Positions 26,458 through 36,931 of a stretch of 64,000 bases of DNA are shown piece after piece. The position numbers and the translations under genes are program-made. The notes under the pieces are model-generated. The model was not told the DNA's origin and did no database searches. It saw only the letters and a program-made list of their open reading frames with translations. Numbering within the stretch: the stretch's first letter is position 1; the number at the start of each line of letters is the position of its first letter. The DNA comes from Winogradskyella bathintestinalis (lineage in GTDB: Bacteria > Bacteroidota > Bacteroidia > Flavobacteriales > Flavobacteriaceae). Location of the stretch: positions 248,001-312,000 of the forward strand of contig NZ_JASDDK010000004.1 in NCBI RefSeq assembly GCF_030407435.1, written 5' to 3'.

Positions 26458-27801
26458 TTATTGTATTTTCCAGCTTTGCTCAATCTCTTCTAAAGTTTTC
26501 CCTTTAGTTTCAGGAATTAGTTTATATGTGAATATCAAAAGGATTATGGCATTTACCATAAAAATCCAAAATGTCATTGTTTCTCCCATTTCCAATAAAA
26601 CAGGTGTGAATTGTGATATCAAAATCACACCAACCCAAAGAACCACAATGGATAATGACATTGCAATTCCCCTCGTTTTTGTAGGAAATATTTCTGATAT
26701 TAATACCCAAGGAATAGGTCCTAATGACGTAGCGAAACACCCAACAAAACCAAGTATAAGAACTAATAACCAAGGTCCAGATGTCATATCAAATTGATAC
26801 AAAAGTCCAATACCAAAAAGACAAAGAATCATACCAGATACTCCCCAAAGCAAGAGTGTTCTTCTTCCTAATTTATCAATATATTTTATGGCTACAAATG
26901 TAAAAATGGTATTTACAATGCCAATAATCACAGTTTGCATTAAAGCAGAGTCCACTCCAAATCCAGCTTTTTTCAATATTTCTGGAGCATAATACATAAT
27001 TGCATTGATACCCGTAATTTGTGAAAACAGTGCTAAAAAAACACCAATAACCATGGCTATTCTTAATCCTGGCTCAAATAATTCCTTTAAAGTTCCTTTT
27101 TCTTGTCCTAAAGCATTTTTAATATCTTTATGTACTTGCTGTGCTACTTCGTCTGAATTTATACGGCTTAATATATCTAAAGCTTCAACATCTCTACCCA
27201 CTTTTGAAAGCCATCTTGGACTTTCTGGAACAAAAAATAATGCAATAAAAAACAACAAAGCGGGTATTACTTCAGATCCAACCATATAGCGCCATCCTGT
27301 TTCAACATTCCAAGCTTCTGTACTATACTGAGCAACTTTATAGTTGAAGAAAAAGACAATATTAATTCCCAATACAATAGCTAATTGATATAATGACACT
27401 AACATACCTCGTTTGTGGGCTGGTGCAATTTCAGAAATATAAAGTGGAGACAACATGGATGCGGCACCCACTCCGATTCCTCCAATTATTCTTGCTGTAA
27501 CAAAAAATGTTAAGTCCTCGGCAAGTGCTGAACCAACAGCCGATATAGCAAACAAAAAGGCAGTAATAAGCAATGTCTTTTTTCGACCAATCTTATCTGC
27601 AACATAGCCTGCTAATGCAACACCAAGGATACAGCCCCAAATAGCAGATGAAACAGCCCAACCTTTCATTGTTGGGGAGAGCTGAAACTTGGTTTCTAAA
27701 AAGCCGATGGCTCCAGAAATCACAGCAGTATCATACCCAAATAAAAGACCTCCAAGTGCACCAATAAGTGTCACCATGATTAAATATTTCTTTTTCCCCA
27801 T
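26458..27801 (-). CDS. MFS sugar:proton symporter (sugar porter family)
   Basis: This 447-residue protein has 12 predicted membrane segments. Sugar-porter signatures are GGLLFGYDTAVISGA (TM1), DKIGRKK (loop 2-3), PESPRWL, QITGINAIMYYAPEI (TM7), GRRT and PETKG at the end. It imports a monosaccharide across the inner membrane, most likely a product of the locus glycosidases. It lies between the kinase-isomerase fusion (38 bp upstream) and the TPR lipoprotein. Confidence 0.95.
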   Translation of the reverse strand: MGKKKYLIMVTLIGALGGLLFGYDTAVISGAIGFLETKFQLSPTMKGWAVSSAIWGCILGVALAGYVADKIGRKKTLLITAFLFAISAVGSALAEDLTFFVTARIIGGIGVGAASMLSPLYISEIAPAHKRGMLVSLYQLAIVLGINIVFFFNYKVAQYSTEAWNVETGWRYMVGSEVIPALLFFIALFFVPESPRWLSKVGRDVEALDILSRINSDEVAQQVHKDIKNALGQEKGTLKELFEPGLRIAMVIGVFLALFSQITGINAIMYYAPEILKKAGFGVDSALMQTVIIGIVNTIFTFVAIKYIDKLGRRTLLLWGVSGMILCLFGIGLLYQFDMTSGPWLLVLILGFVGCFATSLGPIPWVLISEIFPTKTRGIAMSLSIVVLWVGVILISQFTPVLLEMGETMTFWIFMVNAIILLIFTYKLIPETKGKTLEEIEQSWKIQ

Positions 27802-27839
27802 CTTTTAGTGTATTAGTTAGTTTTTGATATAGAATTTAT

Positions 27840-30530
27840 TTATAACCTCGTAGAACAGAATTCATTTTTCACATTAGACTGAATGACTTTTGCCTCAGAT
27901 GAACCTAGATTAATCATCTTATATTGTTTTGTCTTTGCAGGTATAACAAACGTTTCTGCATATTGAATAATCATACTCTTTTCACCTGTTATGACTTTAA
28001 TTTTAGAGCCCTCTACCAAGTTGAGAATATGACATTGATTATTGGTATTAATTTCTATTTCATCATTGAATTCAAATCGAAACAATTCATAGAAATGTTT
28101 GGAATGCATACTCAATCTCTTCGTCTTATAACCAATACCTTCATCAATAATCGTTTCTTTTGAAATGTACTCTTCTTGTACCTTATCACCTATACAATCA
28201 AAATTGACATTATCCATACCACGCTGTATATTTAAAGGTCTCGGGCTTCCGTCAAGATCCAAGCGCATCCAATCATACATTTTAAAAGTATAAAGGTATT
28301 TAGTGGTACTTATTTCAAGAACCATGTTATCAATACCCGAACAATGAATAGTTCCTCGTGGAATTAAGAAAAGATCATGCTTTTTAGCTATAAATTTCTG
28401 AACGTATTTGTCCACATCCATTTTTTTGGCCTTTTCATGGCTTTCCAATAATGCATTATGAAATTCTTCCTTTTTAACACCTTCTTTAAAACCTAAATAG
28501 ACTTCTGCGCCAGGTTCTGCATCCAAAATATAATAGGTTTCATCTTGTGTAAACTTATCTCCAAAATTATCACGAACATACTCTGGCGTAGGGTGACATT
28601 GAACAGACAAGTTATCACCATCATAGGTATCTAAAAAATTAAATCGAATAGGGAAATCAAAACCGAAAGTTTCAGCTGCTGCTCCTAAAATTGCATTATT
28701 ATCATGATATTGCAAGACATCAAATGAGACCTCTAAACGCGTTTTGTTATGAGATAAAACGATGCCGTTTTCAGGTGCAATTAATTCAAATGACCAAGCA
28801 TAGTTTATGATATCTTTCTGCAATCCATCAATTTTATCTTTAATCCATTGACCTCCCCAAACACCTGAAGCAAACCATGGTCTCGGTCTAAAAACATTTT
28901 GAGACATCTCATCTAAACCATGTCGCAATGTGTTTCCTGTTGTCCATGATACATCATCCGAGAATTGCCCATCTACAATGTAGTCTATTCTATTGATGAG
29001 ATCTGCCTTATGTTTATTCAAAGCAATCCAATCCACAAAAAACATACGCTTATACTGAGGCTTTGGTGATACTATTTCTTGAGCACCTATGTTTAAAAGA
29101 GCACCTGAACGTGATCTGTATTGAATTTCATTTTTTGGAATATCAACATAAACAATCTTACTGTCCCAATTACTTAAACTTGCTCCTGAACCATAAATAA
29201 TGCTTAACACATTATCATCTTCATTAATATTATTCAATTTATCAGTATTATAGAAATCAGATAATTCTCCTGTAAACATTTTTCCAAACACTGGATCATC
29301 TCCTCCTAAAAAAGGAGCAATCATATCATCAACTTCTTCCGAATCTTTAAATGCTGCAGATGCTGCAAATGCTATAGAGTTAACACCTAATAATTTTAAT
29401 TCAGATGTAAGGCTTAGCATAAATTCATCCCAATAAACACCCAAATAACCATCAATAACCACTGATTTTAAGGTTGACAACTCCTTAGCTAAACTTTTAA
29501 AACCTTGATTTATAACACCTTCATTAATCTCAAATGATGGGTAAATTTCATAACCTTGGCTATCCACTTCGTCATCTTGAATATTAATTGGCATTAAAAA
29601 TTGACTTGAGAGTCTTTTGTTAGTTACAAGCTCATTATAGTCAATACTTAATTTTTGAACCGCACCTAAAATGGCAGAATCTTCAGTTTCTTCTGATATA
29701 TGAATGTGAAGCATTGTGTTATTTATACTATCCTTCAATGTTTCTATAAATAACGGATAACTCTTAGCGATGCTTCCTCCTAAAATTAAATATTCTGTTT
29801 TAAAACCCCTTAAGATAGGTGATAGAAAATCACCAAGATTTGTACCAAAGCTTTGAAATATTTGCCTTGCTTCATTTGACGTATTAGCTTTATCTGCAAT
29901 AACTTTCACATTTTCAATTCTATCCTTAAATGTATCTTGATAGGCATTTAAAAACCATTCACTACCTAACCAATCTTCTGCTCGCTTATTCTTAAAGGGC
30001 AAATTAAAAACCTCGTCATTAGGAGGTGTATTATCTCCATTGACTACAATTTTACCATCAGACATAAAACCAGAGCCAATACCTGTTCCAAGTGTAACCG
30101 CTGTAACATTATTAGTTGTCCAATTATTAATCCAAGCTTCACCTAGCGTAAAACACGCAGCATCATTCATGAAAACTATTTTTGATGGATTATCAATGTA
30201 TTCAGTTAAATGAGTGTATAAATAATTTTTAATATCTGCACCAAAAAGACTGTCGTATTTATTGCAATTAAATATTTTTGAAATTCCATTTTCATAGTCT
30301 AATGGTCCAGGAATAGAAACACCTATACCCAAAATAGGTTGGTTAAATGCATTAAGCGTTTCTTTTACGGCAGCTACAATACTCTCCAAAATTGGCAAAG
30401 CATCTTGTTTACTATCAATATCAAAATGTAGCTTTGTGTCTTTTACAATTTCTTTCTTTTGTACATCTACAATGGCAATAGCCAAATGGCTACCTCCAAT
30501 ATCAATTCCTACGGCAAACTTGTTGTTCAT
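27840..30530 (-). CDS. ROK-family sugar kinase / mannose-6-phosphate isomerase fusion
   Basis: This 896-residue protein has three parts. The ROK kinase (1 to about 300) shows GIDIGGSH (8-15), FMNDAACFTLGE and TLGTGIGSG, but lacks the usual Cys-rich zinc cluster. A middle region (about 310-560) with VVIDGYLGVYWDE and FAASAAF resembles a degenerate P-loop kinase fold. The end is a class I mannose-6-phosphate isomerase with QCHPTPEYV near residue 645 and LIPRGTIHCSG. One chain could phosphorylate mannose and isomerise the product to fructose-6-phosphate. Neighbours (GH92, sugar porter) supply mannose. The middle domain call is weak. Confidence 0.88.
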   Translation of the reverse strand: MNNKFAVGIDIGGSHLAIAIVDVQKKEIVKDTKLHFDIDSKQDALPILESIVAAVKETLNAFNQPILGIGVSIPGPLDYENGISKIFNCNKYDSLFGADIKNYLYTHLTEYIDNPSKIVFMNDAACFTLGEAWINNWTTNNVTAVTLGTGIGSGFMSDGKIVVNGDNTPPNDEVFNLPFKNKRAEDWLGSEWFLNAYQDTFKDRIENVKVIADKANTSNEARQIFQSFGTNLGDFLSPILRGFKTEYLILGGSIAKSYPLFIETLKDSINNTMLHIHISEETEDSAILGAVQKLSIDYNELVTNKRLSSQFLMPINIQDDEVDSQGYEIYPSFEINEGVINQGFKSLAKELSTLKSVVIDGYLGVYWDEFMLSLTSELKLLGVNSIAFAASAAFKDSEEVDDMIAPFLGGDDPVFGKMFTGELSDFYNTDKLNNINEDDNVLSIIYGSGASLSNWDSKIVYVDIPKNEIQYRSRSGALLNIGAQEIVSPKPQYKRMFFVDWIALNKHKADLINRIDYIVDGQFSDDVSWTTGNTLRHGLDEMSQNVFRPRPWFASGVWGGQWIKDKIDGLQKDIINYAWSFELIAPENGIVLSHNKTRLEVSFDVLQYHDNNAILGAAAETFGFDFPIRFNFLDTYDGDNLSVQCHPTPEYVRDNFGDKFTQDETYYILDAEPGAEVYLGFKEGVKKEEFHNALLESHEKAKKMDVDKYVQKFIAKKHDLFLIPRGTIHCSGIDNMVLEISTTKYLYTFKMYDWMRLDLDGSPRPLNIQRGMDNVNFDCIGDKVQEEYISKETIIDEGIGYKTKRLSMHSKHFYELFRFEFNDEIEINTNNQCHILNLVEGSKIKVITGEKSMIIQYAETFVIPAKTKQYKMINLGSSEAKVIQSNVKNEFCSTRL

Positions 30531-30604
30531 GTCTAAATAATTTTCTTATCGGTTTGGGTTGGATTTATATGCTTAATTCATGATAATCCAATTCTGTTTG
30601 TTTT

Positions 30605-33600
30605 TTAGTTTTTAATAAATTCAATGCTTGCATCCTCAGGAATACTAATCGTTCTTGAAGATTGGGACAGATAGCCTTCACCATAGTAAAATTCTACCTT
30701 ACGTTTTTCACCATCTCTATTTGTAATAAAAGCATGTGTGGTTTTATCTGGTATTCTAATATTTTTAATTGTCGTATTTTTTTGGCTAAAGATTCTGAGG
30801 CTACCCTTGTTTTGGGATGCCATTAGCAAATCTCCTTTTTTAGAATTAATTTGAACAAGTGCTCGCGCATCTCCATTTACCAAAAAACCTGATTCAGAAT
30901 AGTTCTGAGGCATAAATGTGCCATCACCGTTTCCTTTAAGGCATAATCCTAAAGATGCATCATATTGACCATAACCGACTTCGGCATGATAAAAATTACC
31001 AATTAGCACTACGTCCAAATTGCCATCTAAGTCCACATCTTTTATAGTAGTTCCGAATACTGGAGCAAACTGTGCAGGTATAGGTAAGGCATGCAATTTG
31101 AACTCACCATTACCTAAATTCTCTAAATAACTGCTCTTTAATTGTGTTACTTTTAATGTTGAATAAGGGGTTTCTAAAGCAATATCTTTAATTGTGGCCG
31201 TTGCATATTGTTTATAAGTACGAAACTTATTATTAATATATAGCATCTGTTCAGACAACAGGTCTCGTGATGCAAACGGGTAGCTTCTGTAAACACCATC
31301 TTCATCTTTAGAAAAACTACTAATAATAGGATCTATTTTTCCGTCTTTGTCAAAATCACCCAAAGCCAAAGTGACTGGTCGATCAACAGAAGCTTTAAAC
31401 ACAGAGTTTTCACCAAGATTTCCAAGAATATAATCTATATCTCCATCATTATCAAAATCACCTCCGTTGATGCTATTCCACCATCCATTCGTATTTTCAA
31501 TCTCAATTTTTTGAGTCAATTTTCCTTTCTTGTTTTTATAAATTGTGATTGGCATCCATTCCCCAACAACAATTAGATCTTGCCATCCATCATTATCGTA
31601 ATCCGTCCAAAGGGCAGATGTCACCATCCCGAATTTTTCAGTACCTAAAATTGCCTTAGTTATATTTTTAAAGCTTCCATTGGTATTATTTAATAAATAA
31701 CTTTCTGGTGATGCACCATAATTTCCTGGCACTACTCTACCACCAACAAAAAGATCTAAGTCACCATCTTTATCATAATCTGCGGCAACTACACAACTTC
31801 CACTAGAAGTGATTTCTGGAAGCTGATTAGATTTTGTAAAATTTCCCTTCCCATCGTTAAGATATAACCTATCCTGATAGTAACCTTCTTCAAACAATTC
31901 GCTCCCTCCACTAACCACATAAAGATCATTATCTCCATCGTTATCAGCATCAAAAAATAGAGCACCAAGGTCTTCATGATTTTCATCTATTAGAAAAGGA
32001 ATCGTATCAAATGTACCGGTTGAGTTCTGTTTATAAAGCTTACCCGTAAAATTGTAAGAACCACTTATGAAAAAATCATCACGTTGGTCTCCATCCACAT
32101 CTCCTACGGCTATTGCAGGTCCATTAAAAGCATAATTTTGTGGTATTAATGGCTCGCGTTTAAAATCGATAAACATAAGGTCTTCATGTAGATATTTTAT
32201 GTTAAGACTGTTGGAAACTTCTTTGAATTGTTGGTCTTTAATATTACTAATTAAAGGTTCTGCTTTAGCATCAGAATAGCTTAGGATTTGGGTTGTTCCT
32301 AAAGTCACATCCTTGTATATTTTCAAATGTCCATCTGGCCATATCACTTTTAAGCTATCAGCATTAGTTTTAGTTTTAAACCCAAAATTTAATGAAGGTG
32401 ACACTGCAGATTGAAATCCTCTAGAGGTATAATTTTCTGCATATTGAACCATATTGTTTTTGTAGATCCAAACTTTAGTTCCTAATCCATTTGGGTTTAG
32501 CTTATCACCTTTAAAATTGATTGATAAGTATGTGTTTTCTTTAGTTTTATTTATTGCATTATTCTTTAATACTGATGCTTTTTCATTGATATTATTTGTC
32601 ACAATATCGAGATCACCATCATTATCTAAATCAGCATAGGTTACACCATTCGAAAAAGTTAGAGATTCTTGTAACCAACTTGAAGAAACGTCTTTAAAAG
32701 TTAAATCTCCATTGTTCTTATAGAAATAGTTTTGTTGTTTAATTTCAGGAAGCCTTTTAATACTAGAAAGGTAAATACTATCCGATTTTTCTTTGGACGT
32801 AAACATGGTATGTCGTTTTCTATAAACAATAAAATCGAGATCTGTCATGTCCTTTAAATAGCCATTAGACACATAAATATCTTTATAACCATCCAAATCA
32901 AAATCTGCCATAAGTCCGGCCCAGCTCCAATCTGTACTACTGACACCCGCTAACTGCCCTATTTCACTAAAATGATTTCCTCCATCATTATTACCATTAT
33001 TTAACTGTAGTGTATTACGCATGTATTGTGGTTCAAAACCAAAGTATTTACTATACTCAAACAAATCAAAATTAGGTTTAGAAAGCATGCTCTTTCTCTT
33101 CTCATTAGTTGAAGGTAACATATCCATAACCAAGATATCGGTAAAGCCATCATTGTTAATATCCGCAATATCATTTCCCATCCCATTATGACTTTGATGC
33201 TTAATCATTTTAGAAATATCATTCTTAAAAGTGCCATCTCCTTGATTGATATATAAAACATCATTAGTAATAAAATCGTTTGACACATAGATATCTGGAA
33301 ATCCATCTTGGTTAACATCACTAATACCTATTCCTAAGCCAAACCCTTCAATTGTAATTCCCGCCTCTTTGGATACATCTTCAAAAACAGGATGGCCATT
33401 ACTTCCAATACCATTATTTCTATAAAGCTTATCGGTGCTTTCAGACTCACTGTTGAGTTTTCTTTTTCTAGGGTTATTTAGACCCGTCATTTCATGCATG
33501 TGATTTAATAAATACATATCTAAATCACCATCCATATCATAATCAAAAAAAGCCGCTTGTGTAGAATAAGAGTTATCGGCCAAATTATACTCTTGAGCCA

Positions 33601-34063
33601 TCTCTTTAAAAGTATTATCTTTTTGATTTATAAATAAGAGGTTCTTCCTTTTCTCTGCCGTTGGATGCCCAGTGCGACAGACATAAATATCTAACCATCC
33701 GTCTGCATTAATGTCTATCATGGTTACACCAGAAGACCAATCTGCTGATGCTGTTTTAGAGGATTGTGTAATGTTTTCAAATTCGAAATTGCCTTTGTTT
33801 AGAAATAAATCATTTGAAACTTGATTTCCTGTAAAATAAAGATCTACTAAACCATCATTATTTATATCACCTGAAGCAACGCCACCTCCATTAAAAGAAT
33901 ATATATAATTTAGAATATTAAGCTCGCCATCTAATGGCAAATCATTAGAAAAGTCAATTCCAGTTGTACTAGAGGTCAATATAGAGAAAGGCCTATCTGT
34001 CTCTTTTTCGCTACAAGTGAACAAAAGCATAGCTAAAATAATATAGATAGAATATCTTACCAT
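30605..34063 (-). CDS. FG-GAP/VCBS-repeat lipoprotein with ASPIC/UnbV domain
   Basis: This 1152-residue lipoprotein (lipobox LFTC) is made of many Ca-binding FG-GAP repeats (DINNDGLVDLYFTGNQ, DYDMDGDLDMYLLN, DVDGDQRDDFFISG), forming two propellers. An ASPIC/UnbV segment lies near residues 510-600 (NPNGLGTKVWIY, LNFGF, LKVIWPDG). Such proteins are common next to SusC/D pairs and probably sit at the cell surface and bind glycans or proteins. It lies 42 bp after the GH92 stop. Confidence 0.9.
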   Translation of the reverse strand: MVRYSIYIILAMLLFTCSEKETDRPFSILTSSTTGIDFSNDLPLDGELNILNYIYSFNGGGVASGDINNDGLVDLYFTGNQVSNDLFLNKGNFEFENITQSSKTASADWSSGVTMIDINADGWLDIYVCRTGHPTAEKRKNLLFINQKDNTFKEMAQEYNLADNSYSTQAAFFDYDMDGDLDMYLLNHMHEMTGLNNPRKRKLNSESESTDKLYRNNGIGSNGHPVFEDVSKEAGITIEGFGLGIGISDVNQDGFPDIYVSNDFITNDVLYINQGDGTFKNDISKMIKHQSHNGMGNDIADINNDGFTDILVMDMLPSTNEKRKSMLSKPNFDLFEYSKYFGFEPQYMRNTLQLNNGNNDGGNHFSEIGQLAGVSSTDWSWAGLMADFDLDGYKDIYVSNGYLKDMTDLDFIVYRKRHTMFTSKEKSDSIYLSSIKRLPEIKQQNYFYKNNGDLTFKDVSSSWLQESLTFSNGVTYADLDNDGDLDIVTNNINEKASVLKNNAINKTKENTYLSINFKGDKLNPNGLGTKVWIYKNNMVQYAENYTSRGFQSAVSPSLNFGFKTKTNADSLKVIWPDGHLKIYKDVTLGTTQILSYSDAKAEPLISNIKDQQFKEVSNSLNIKYLHEDLMFIDFKREPLIPQNYAFNGPAIAVGDVDGDQRDDFFISGSYNFTGKLYKQNSTGTFDTIPFLIDENHEDLGALFFDADNDGDNDLYVVSGGSELFEEGYYQDRLYLNDGKGNFTKSNQLPEITSSGSCVVAADYDKDGDLDLFVGGRVVPGNYGASPESYLLNNTNGSFKNITKAILGTEKFGMVTSALWTDYDNDGWQDLIVVGEWMPITIYKNKKGKLTQKIEIENTNGWWNSINGGDFDNDGDIDYILGNLGENSVFKASVDRPVTLALGDFDKDGKIDPIISSFSKDEDGVYRSYPFASRDLLSEQMLYINNKFRTYKQYATATIKDIALETPYSTLKVTQLKSSYLENLGNGEFKLHALPIPAQFAPVFGTTIKDVDLDGNLDVVLIGNFYHAEVGYGQYDASLGLCLKGNGDGTFMPQNYSESGFLVNGDARALVQINSKKGDLLMASQNKGSLRIFSQKNTTIKNIRIPDKTTHAFITNRDGEKRKVEFYYGEGYLSQSSRTISIPEDASIEFIKN

Positions 34064-34105
34064 GAGGCATTTAATTTTTACTCCTAAAACAAATCTTCAA
34101 TTCCG

Positions 34106-36892
34106 TTATTTCTCTTTTCCCCAATCTTTGTTAGGCTTAGGCCCCAAAACAATTTCTAGTTCTCCTCCTTTTTGATAATCCTTATGTAAAAACCAATATG
34201 TATCTAATGATTTTGAATTTAAAGTTGCACTTTGAATGTACATGTTCTCAGCAGAATTATTCTTCGTAGTAATGATAAATTCTTTACCTTGATAATAGTT
34301 ATTATTTAGTTTTATTTTAACTTCATCAAACACAGGACTTGTTAATTCATATCGTGGTTCTATATCATTATTACCTGTTAAACTAAATAATCCTATAGAC
34401 ATTAGGGCACTCACTCCACTCATTTGTCCTTGATCTTCATCATGACCTCCATAACCTTCATCTGGAGTTACACCACCATAAGCCTGTTCATTTACTTTTC
34501 TAACCCAATATTGTGTTAGCCAAGGTTTCCCAACATGGTTGAATACATGTGCATTAGAACAACCTGGTTGATTAGCATAGCTGACATATCCACTACTATA
34601 TCCAAAAACAAAATCTTCTGGTTCAGCTTGTTGAAATGCAAAATTGAGCATTTCAGAAAGCTTATCATTACCACCCATTTCTTTTGAAAGCGTTGCAATA
34701 TCATGAGAAACCTGCCAAGTTCCTTGCCAAGAATTAGATTCTATCCAACCACTACCATTTAAAGGGTCGTGGTGCATCCATTCTCCATTGGCATCCTTTG
34801 GTAACACTAAGTTTAATTCCTTATTAAATAATAATGTCCAAGTTTTAGAACGCTTCAAAAACGTATTATAATCTTCAGACTTATTCAGTTTCTTTGCCAT
34901 TTGCGCTAATGACCAATCTTGAAAAGCCCATTCTAAAGTTTTACCTGCATTACCTGGACAGTAGCCATTATCAATATAAAATTGTACTTCTTCAGGATTA
35001 TCTCCCATCATTCCACCTGGCATATGATTTTGTTTGGTGAGTTGATACGCCTTTTCTTTATCTACTTTAGTCATTAAATTCTTTAACATCGTACTCGCTA
35101 TAAGATTACTTGCAGGAGTACCAGTCATAATATATGAATAACCACCAGCAATAGCACCACGTGGTAGAAGTCCACCATTTTCAGCATACTGAACTAGCGA
35201 TGCAGAAAAGTCATCCATAATTTCTGGCCAAGCAAGTCCCCAAATAATATTTAGATTCCACTGTGTTAACCATAAAGCATCAAAATTATACATGTTAAAT
35301 TTTGCATTACCATCTTTATCCATAGGTAACTTACGCACTTTAAGTTTTGCTTTCGTAAAGTTAGCATAGCGTTCACCTTGGGTATAATCTGGGTACTCAC
35401 CATTAACATCGTTAAGAATATGTCTTCCTAAAAGGATATGCCAAAGGTCTGTGTAAAATTTGGTTTGTTGATTTTCAGTACCTCCCTTAACTTCAATTTT
35501 TGAAAGTGTATTATTCCAAATATCAAATGATTCGTTTTTGTACGTGTCGAAATTCCAATGTGGAGCTTCAGTTTCCATATTTTCTCTAGCATTTTCTACC
35601 GAAGTATATGAAATTGCTATTTTCATTTGTATTTGATCACCAGCTTTTACTGAATAATTTGCAGAAACACCTGTAGTAGGAGCATCCCAATAACTTTGTG
35701 TCACACCAGGAAATACAATCGAATCGCGACGTGTCATTTTTGGAGTACCTTTTAAAGATTTGATGTCTCTCAAATTCTCTTTTTCATTCCAGCCATCCAT
35801 TGATTTAAATGGTTTATCGAATTTGATAACAAAGAAAATCTTAACATCCTCTGGACCTCCCCAAAATCTCCCTGAAGAATCAAAAGAACCTTCAAGCTCT
35901 GTATTACCCACTTTTTTTACATCAGCATTAATCATTGTTGCATTACCCAAATAGCCACCTAAATTGGTCAGAATATTTGCTTTTTCTGAATCTGATGTAT
36001 ATTTAAATCGATACATCGTTGTTCTTTTCGTACTCGTAAGTTCCGTCCAAACATTATGATCTTCTAGATAGAGACGTTGATATCCTGGCATTGCAATTTC
36101 GTCATCATGACTAAAATTAGATTTCCAGGCTTGAGCGCCTTTTGTTGGGTCTATATTCCCTGTTGTTGGCATAATTTGAATACCAGATAAGCACCAACCA
36201 TGAACATTACCAAAACCGAGCACTTCGGTTGAATTATAGTTATAACCACCTCCATATTGATTTTTATTTCTAGTTACAGGTGCCGCTGCCATCATTCCCA
36301 TTGGTCTTGCTGCAGGTGTAAAAAAGAAATAGCGACCTTTAGCAGACTCTATAAATGGATTAACTTTAGAGACAAAATCTGTTGTACTTTCCAAAGCAGG
36401 AAACACTTCTATTTCTGAAAGCCCAAGGTTAAATCCTTCTCCATCAGTAACCACAAAACGTACCCAAGTTACCTTTTTAGTAGGAAATTCAACTAGTTTT
36501 GCTGCGCCATTATTAGGTATAGCAGTAATAGTAATTTCACTTCCATCACTAAATTTTAGTTTTCCTCCAGCGGTATGCTCATCATAACTGGGACGATCAT
36601 ATAAAACAATTTTATTGATTGCTTGTGAAGCCTCCCAATCTAATTGGATCCATGGTAATCTTGTTTCTCCCCAAGCTCGTTTATAGCCTTCGCATGCCCA
36701 TTCTCCATTACCATCCAAACGGATAACACCATCAATAACATTAGAAGCCGGATAATTTGCTTCGGCCGTTGATACGGTAACCTTGGCTTTAGGTGCAATA
36801 TTATGCGGTGTTGCCAATAAAAAATTTGTACTGAATGTTAATAATAAAACACACAGTACTTTAATTGCATTTCTGTTTATGTAATAAAGCAT
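34106..36892 (-). CDS. GH92 alpha-mannosidase with N-terminal F5/8 type C-like domain
   Basis: This 928-residue secreted protein has an N-terminal discoidin/CBM32-like domain (about 30-165). GH92 then follows: N-terminal beta-domain YGGGYNYNSTEVLGFG and HGWCLSGIQIMPTTG, and an (alpha/alpha)6 catalytic domain with the acid/base region GGVTPDEGYGGHDEDQGQMS near 806-825 and HVGKPWLTQYWVR. GH92 enzymes are Ca-dependent exo-alpha-mannosidases. It fixes mannose as one product of this locus. It is 39 bp downstream of susD. Confidence 0.95.
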   Translation of the reverse strand: MLYYINRNAIKVLCVLLLTFSTNFLLATPHNIAPKAKVTVSTAEANYPASNVIDGVIRLDGNGEWACEGYKRAWGETRLPWIQLDWEASQAINKIVLYDRPSYDEHTAGGKLKFSDGSEITITAIPNNGAAKLVEFPTKKVTWVRFVVTDGEGFNLGLSEIEVFPALESTTDFVSKVNPFIESAKGRYFFFTPAARPMGMMAAAPVTRNKNQYGGGYNYNSTEVLGFGNVHGWCLSGIQIMPTTGNIDPTKGAQAWKSNFSHDDEIAMPGYQRLYLEDHNVWTELTSTKRTTMYRFKYTSDSEKANILTNLGGYLGNATMINADVKKVGNTELEGSFDSSGRFWGGPEDVKIFFVIKFDKPFKSMDGWNEKENLRDIKSLKGTPKMTRRDSIVFPGVTQSYWDAPTTGVSANYSVKAGDQIQMKIAISYTSVENARENMETEAPHWNFDTYKNESFDIWNNTLSKIEVKGGTENQQTKFYTDLWHILLGRHILNDVNGEYPDYTQGERYANFTKAKLKVRKLPMDKDGNAKFNMYNFDALWLTQWNLNIIWGLAWPEIMDDFSASLVQYAENGGLLPRGAIAGGYSYIMTGTPASNLIASTMLKNLMTKVDKEKAYQLTKQNHMPGGMMGDNPEEVQFYIDNGYCPGNAGKTLEWAFQDWSLAQMAKKLNKSEDYNTFLKRSKTWTLLFNKELNLVLPKDANGEWMHHDPLNGSGWIESNSWQGTWQVSHDIATLSKEMGGNDKLSEMLNFAFQQAEPEDFVFGYSSGYVSYANQPGCSNAHVFNHVGKPWLTQYWVRKVNEQAYGGVTPDEGYGGHDEDQGQMSGVSALMSIGLFSLTGNNDIEPRYELTSPVFDEVKIKLNNNYYQGKEFIITTKNNSAENMYIQSATLNSKSLDTYWFLHKDYQKGGELEIVLGPKPNKDWGKEK

Positions 36893-36931
36893 GCTATTAT
36901 TTTAAAATGATAAAAATGAGATTAAACTGAT

